Shown here: positions 60,256-64,000 of the stretch, in pieces
Layout of the letters: each line of letters begins with the position of its first letter
Numbering within the stretch: position 1 is the stretch's first letter
Translations under genes and position numbers: made by a program
Notes under the pieces: model-generated
Seen by the model: the letters and a program-made list of their open reading frames with translations, nothing else
What the model was told of the DNA's origin: nothing
The model's database searches: none
Origin: Sphingobacterium sp. UBA4616
GTDB lineage: Bacteria; Bacteroidota; Bacteroidia; Sphingobacteriales; Sphingobacteriaceae
Assembly (NCBI GenBank): GCA_002386525.1
Contig: DGIS01000010.1
Span: 62,001 to 126,000 of the forward strand
Length of the DNA: 64,000 nt
Direction of reading: 5' to 3'

Positions 60256-62619
60256 ATGAAACCAAAAATCAATTTTAACTTTAATAATCCCATAGGGATC
60301 TTTTTTATTCTACTTATGATTCTTTCGTCACATAAAGCTGTATGCCAAACAGCAGCAGTGCGTGGTACAATAAAATCGCAAACTGGGGAACGAATGCCAT
60401 TTGTAACGGTGTCGCTTTCCGAAAGCAAAAAATCCATCCAAACGGACAATCATGGAAATTACAGCTTTACTAAGCTACAAGCTGGAACCTATATAATCTC
60501 TGCCAAATATTTGGGCACAGATATGGAGTCAAAACAAATCACATTACTTAACGGCCAGGAAATGGTGTTAGACTTTGTATTAAGTTTAAAAGAAAGGGTA
60601 CTGGACGGCATCGAAATATCGGGATACCGCAGGTTTGGAAAGAAAGAATCCGAACAGGTAGCAAAGTTGCCTTTGAAAAATTTGGAGAACCCCCAGGTAT
60701 ACAATGTTGTGCCCAAGGAAATTTTGCAAGAGCAGGTCATCGTGACCTATAATGATGTGCTAAAAAATGTAACTGGTGTGAGCCAGGGTTTGGTCAATGG
60801 AAGCAACTCTTTTTACATGCGCGGTTTTGAGAACAACAGTTTTATCAGGAACGGTATCCAGGATAGAAAAGATAATAGTTTGGAAGTCGCTAATATTGAA
60901 CACATCGAAGTATTGAAAGGCCCGTCGGCCACCTTATTTGGAAATAGTTTGACCTCCTTTGGCGGATTGATCAACCGGGTAACAAAGAAACCTTTTGACA
61001 TAGCTAAGGGTGAGATTTCATATACATTGGGCGGATTTGACCTGAATAGAATTACGGCCGATATTAACACCCCCCTGGCAAAAGATGCCGGACTTCTGAT
61101 GCGCACAAATATTGCTTACCACGATGAAGGAAACTACATGGATGCAGGCTTTACCAAACGTCTTTTTATTGCACCATCTCTCTTGTATAAAGTGAATGAT
61201 CGTTTAACAATTTCGATCGATGCGGAGATTTATCAACAGAAAGCAAATGATTTCCATCGCCTATTTCCCGAAATGTCATTTACAAAAACAAGTACAGAGA
61301 GCTTGGGTATCAACTGGAAGAGATATTATCATGGGAACGACTTAACGGAGTCTAAACCATCCGTTAGCATTTACGCTGAAGCCGCTTATCAATTGTCAGA
61401 TAAATGGAAATCACAAACGCTGATCTCGCAGACAAAACACTCCAGTGTCGGCTACCGCGTATGGAATGAAATTATGCAGGACAGTGTGAATAGAAATATC
61501 CGATATAGTAACTCAAATTATAATAGTATTGAAATTCAACAAAATTTCACGGGTGACTTTGAACTTGCTGGCCATCGCAACCGTTTAGTAGTGGGGCTGG
61601 ATTATTATAACGCCCGATCGAATGAAAACTTCATTATTGCCTACCCGTTCGACCGTATTGCACTAAAAGGAAAAGATCCAGCTTATACTCATATTTCGAA
61701 AGCTACTGTAGATGCTTTTTTAGCCACACTAAGTCCCATACGTACAATCAGTGAACAAAGTACTTATAGCGCCTACTTTTCTGATGTTTTTAATATTTCT
61801 CATAATTTTTTAGCCATGGCCAGCCTTCGCATTGACCACTTTGCATCTGGGGGATCACACGATCTGGCGGCTGATACTGTTACCGGAAAGTATAGCCAAA
61901 CAAACCTTTCGCCGAAATTTGGACTCGTGTATCAGCTTATACCAGATAAGATATCTTTATTTGGAAACTACATGAACGGATTCGCAAACAATGGCCCTGC
62001 TATACAGCCCGATGGCGCACGAACGGTTTTTAAACCAAGTAATGCTAATCAATGGGAAACCGGTCTTAAACTTAATGTGCTTGATGGCAAATTAAATTCG
62101 ACAATAAGTTATTATGATATTAAAGTGAACGATATCCTCCGACCTGATCCTGCCCGTAATGGTTTCACCATACAGGACGGCGGCCAAATCAGTAGAGGAC
62201 TTGAAACAGAATTAATAGTTAACATGGTCAAAGGTTTCAATGTTATCGCTGGATATTCTTACAATAAAGCTTACTCCATAAATACAAACACCGATATCGA
62301 TGGATTGCGTCAGTGGACGGGACCGGCACAAACGGCCAATTTATGGGTCAACTATGCATTTCAGGCTAAGGCCTTGCAGGGATTTTCTATTGGTGCAGGT
62401 GGTAATTATAATAGCAAAGCCTACATCAGTCAATCGCGTCAGTTTGGTGAATTTTATATTCCGGAATATGTGGTCATGAATGCTGTGGCGGGTTATGAGA
62501 CCAAGAGATTTCGGATAAGCTTTAAAGTGGATAACCTCACAAATAAGCTATACTGGGGTAATTACGTGAACCAGATGATGCCCAGGCGTCTTTCCGCTAA
62601 TTTAGCCGTCAAATTGTAA
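60256..62619 (+). CDS. TonB-dependent siderophore receptor
   Basis: A 787-residue outer-membrane receptor. After the signal peptide, residues about 30-115 form a carboxypeptidase-regulatory-like (SusC-type) domain (AVRGTIKSQTGERMPFVTVS). The plug follows (VVPKEILQEQVIVTYNDVLK, NSFYMRGFENNSFIRNGI, EVLKGPSATLFG), and then a 22-strand barrel ending VDNLTNKLYWGNY and a C-terminal aromatic-basic strand. The FYMRGF and GPSATLFG plug signature places it with the siderophore (FhuA/FpvA-like) receptors. It imports ferric chelates with TonB-ExbBD. Ligand unknown. Confidence 0.92.
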   Translation: MKPKINFNFNNPIGIFFILLMILSSHKAVCQTAAVRGTIKSQTGERMPFVTVSLSESKKSIQTDNHGNYSFTKLQAGTYIISAKYLGTDMESKQITLLNGQEMVLDFVLSLKERVLDGIEISGYRRFGKKESEQVAKLPLKNLENPQVYNVVPKEILQEQVIVTYNDVLKNVTGVSQGLVNGSNSFYMRGFENNSFIRNGIQDRKDNSLEVANIEHIEVLKGPSATLFGNSLTSFGGLINRVTKKPFDIAKGEISYTLGGFDLNRITADINTPLAKDAGLLMRTNIAYHDEGNYMDAGFTKRLFIAPSLLYKVNDRLTISIDAEIYQQKANDFHRLFPEMSFTKTSTESLGINWKRYYHGNDLTESKPSVSIYAEAAYQLSDKWKSQTLISQTKHSSVGYRVWNEIMQDSVNRNIRYSNSNYNSIEIQQNFTGDFELAGHRNRLVVGLDYYNARSNENFIIAYPFDRIALKGKDPAYTHISKATVDAFLATLSPIRTISEQSTYSAYFSDVFNISHNFLAMASLRIDHFASGGSHDLAADTVTGKYSQTNLSPKFGLVYQLIPDKISLFGNYMNGFANNGPAIQPDGARTVFKPSNANQWETGLKLNVLDGKLNSTISYYDIKVNDILRPDPARNGFTIQDGGQISRGLETELIVNMVKGFNVIAGYSYNKAYSINTNTDIDGLRQWTGPAQTANLWVNYAFQAKALQGFSIGAGGNYNSKAYISQSRQFGEFYIPEYVVMNAVAGYETKRFRISFKVDNLTNKLYWGNYVNQMMPRRLSANLAVKL

Positions 62620-62763
62620 TATCGGTATTTGGGAGTAACTTTCTTTTCAGAATATTTTCAGGTCTGTTTGGCTCAGAAGATTTTTATTAAAAAAGTGAAT
62701 CTTAAAAGTAGATGCAATTCTCTTCGCAATAAAGCCACCGAAAAAAACGAATAATCAATGCCA

Positions 62764-62798
62764 ACTAATTGTTGATAATGTTGTTGTCAACAATTAGT
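62764..62798. promoter_or_regulatory. 12-bp perfect inverted repeat before serine hydrolase gene
   Basis: ACTAATTGTTGA pairs exactly with TCAACAATTAGT across 11 bases. There is no T-run behind it, so it is more probably an operator or a 5'-UTR hairpin than a terminator. It ends 76 bases before the next ATG. Confidence 0.5.
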
Positions 62799-62874
62799 AT
62801 ATTTACGTAGCATAGGCCATCTAATCCAGTCTTTTGGGAATAAAGACCAAGTTGTAGGCAATTACAAATAATAC

Positions 62875-63981
62875 ATGATGAGAAAATCATTTTTATTGAT
62901 ACCAATTGTATTGATAATATTCAATCATACCTTTGCTCAGTCACGGCAACATAAGCAGCTTGACAGTTTATTCAATACTCTTTTTAAGCAGAAAGAGTTC
63001 AACGGAAATGTGTTGATTGCAGATAAAGGAAAAATCTTATTTGAAGAAAGTTACGGTTTTGCGAATGAGAAAAACGGCCAAAAACTTAATAACCACACCA
63101 TATTTGAGCTGGCATCTGTTTCCAAACAATTCACTGCCATGGGGATCGTTTTGTTAGAGAAAAAAGGAAAACTAAACTATGATGACACAATGTCAAAATA
63201 TATTCCTGAATTGGGTTTCTATGATAATATCAGCATCCGAAATTTACTAAATCACACGAGTGGACTTCCTGACTATATGGAGATTTTCGAAGAAAAATGG
63301 GATAAGGCAAAAATTGCTGTCAACCAGGATATTGTTAACGTCTTCGCTAAGTACAGACCGAAATTGATCTTTCAACCAGGCGCAAAATTCCAGTATAGTG
63401 ATACAGGTTATACGCTATTGGCTCTGATAATAGAAAGAGTATCTCATCAAACTTTCGAGAAGTTTTTGAGTGAAAATATATTTCAACCTTTGAACATGAG
63501 AAACACCTTTATCTATAGGAGTAGATTTAAACCTAAAAAAATAGAAAATTATGCTCTTGGATATGTTACAGATAGTGTTGGTAACAAAGTGCTTCCAGAT
63601 AGCTTCGGCAAAGGATTTTATACCTATTATTTAGATGGAATCGTGGGGGACGGAACAGTTAATTCTACTACAGAGGATCTATTAAAATGGGACAGAGCAC
63701 TATATGGCAATAAATTAATTGATCCAAAAGATAAGGATCTGATATTTAATTCTTTAAAAACCAACGATGGAAAAGAAACAAATTATGGCTTTGGTTGGTT
63801 CGTAGTCAATTCGAAAAAATATGGTCGAATAGTTTATCACACTGGAGGTTGGCCAGGGTATTCCACTTATATAGAAAGGCATTTGGACAGCGACAAAACA
63901 ATTGTAATTCTGCAAAATCATTCAGAAGCTAAAATAAATTCATTTTTACAAAAAGTAAGAGCGATATTGTATAAACAATAA
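62875..63981 (+). CDS. Serine hydrolase, class C beta-lactamase-like
   Basis: A 368-residue exported protein (signal LLIPIVLIIFNHTFAQ) with the beta-lactamase/PBP fold motifs: SVSK at 81-84 (nucleophile Ser), YSD in FQYSDTGYTL in place of YxN, and HTGG in VYHTGGWPGYST in place of KTG. Length and motifs fit the Beta-lactamase family of esterases and DD-peptidases (AmpC/EstB-like); true lactamase activity cannot be assumed. A palindrome lies upstream. The ATG at 62878 is an equal start choice. It ends near the window edge. Confidence 0.87.
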   Translation: MMRKSFLLIPIVLIIFNHTFAQSRQHKQLDSLFNTLFKQKEFNGNVLIADKGKILFEESYGFANEKNGQKLNNHTIFELASVSKQFTAMGIVLLEKKGKLNYDDTMSKYIPELGFYDNISIRNLLNHTSGLPDYMEIFEEKWDKAKIAVNQDIVNVFAKYRPKLIFQPGAKFQYSDTGYTLLALIIERVSHQTFEKFLSENIFQPLNMRNTFIYRSRFKPKKIENYALGYVTDSVGNKVLPDSFGKGFYTYYLDGIVGDGTVNSTTEDLLKWDRALYGNKLIDPKDKDLIFNSLKTNDGKETNYGFGWFVVNSKKYGRIVYHTGGWPGYSTYIERHLDSDKTIVILQNHSEAKINSFLQKVRAILYKQ

Positions 63982-64000
63982 TTTCAAAAGCGAGGTGTTT

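Noticed and set aside
62875..63981. True antibiotic-resistance beta-lactamase
   Set aside because: SxxK is present, but YxN is YSD and KTG is HTGG, so the broader serine-hydrolase family is the safer call.

Overview
The window looks like a Bacteroidota chromosome, most likely a member of the Sphingobacteriaceae (Sphingobacterium/Pedobacter type). The signs are an AT-rich background, promoters of the TAnnTTTG type with few Shine-Dalgarno sequences, lipoproteins and TonB-linked proteins of Bacteroidota style, a LytS/LytTR two-component pair, and a PRTRC plasmid-maintenance cassette of the kind carried on Bacteroidota mobile elements. The genus is an inference from protein style, not from a marker gene.

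Left third (1 to about 29.6 kb): this reads as one end of an integrated conjugative or plasmid-like element. It opens with three small envelope-protein genes and a two-gene ATPase plus HNH nuclease pair of Septu (PtuAB) type. A more GC-rich core follows: ssb, a DUF932 protein, three small unknown genes, and PRTRC proteins E, C, F, B and ThiF. A hidden 58-residue gene lies between C and F, and the F start needs correcting. The core ends in a strong terminator at 10.57 kb. From about 10.7 kb the DNA turns AT-rich and nearly every gene looks like phage defence: DUF4297-HerA; an HNH-like protein without its zinc cysteines; a DUF4297-NB-ARC-TPR protein; a retron with a phosphoribosyltransferase-like partner; AbiH; a lone PD-(D/E)XK protein; two further unknown or HEPN-type proteins; and a DUF262 - DUF3696 ATPase - unknown operon. 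The block stops at a 22-bp sequence matching the 3' end of a tRNA gene, followed by a terminator. That is what the attachment-site end of an integrated element should look like.

The best single result is the retron. The gap between the PRTase-like gene and the reverse transcriptase gene holds a predicted msr-msd RNA. Its closing a1/a2 stem (23-nt arms, about 21 pairs) uses the last codons of the PRTase gene as one arm and the first codons of the RT gene as the other. The conserved AGC with the branching G sits just inside the stem, and three internal hairpins are visible.

Right two thirds (29.6 to 64 kb): ordinary chromosome made of small metabolic and regulatory units. Several have readable control sites: HxlR with an NmrA-like reductase (two TACTT-N6-AAGTA sites), an AraC regulator with an SDR gene (two 13-bp direct repeats 22 bp apart), TetR with an NTF2-like gene (two 16-bp palindromes), and a MocR-type regulator divergent from dxs (repeated AATACAGAT). 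Others include MFS, GNAT and LLM-oxidoreductase genes, a TPR-protein and small membrane-protein cluster, a LytS/LytTR pair, a TonB-dependent siderophore receptor and a serine hydrolase. The stretch from 53.8 to 57.1 kb is a graveyard: a 140-bp duplication, a GNAT pseudogene with an internal deletion, an IS21 istA remnant and a deleted Rpn-type nuclease gene. Smaller broken pieces (SMR transporter, HAD phosphatase, a hydrolase tail) lie at 34.4 and 39.5 kb.
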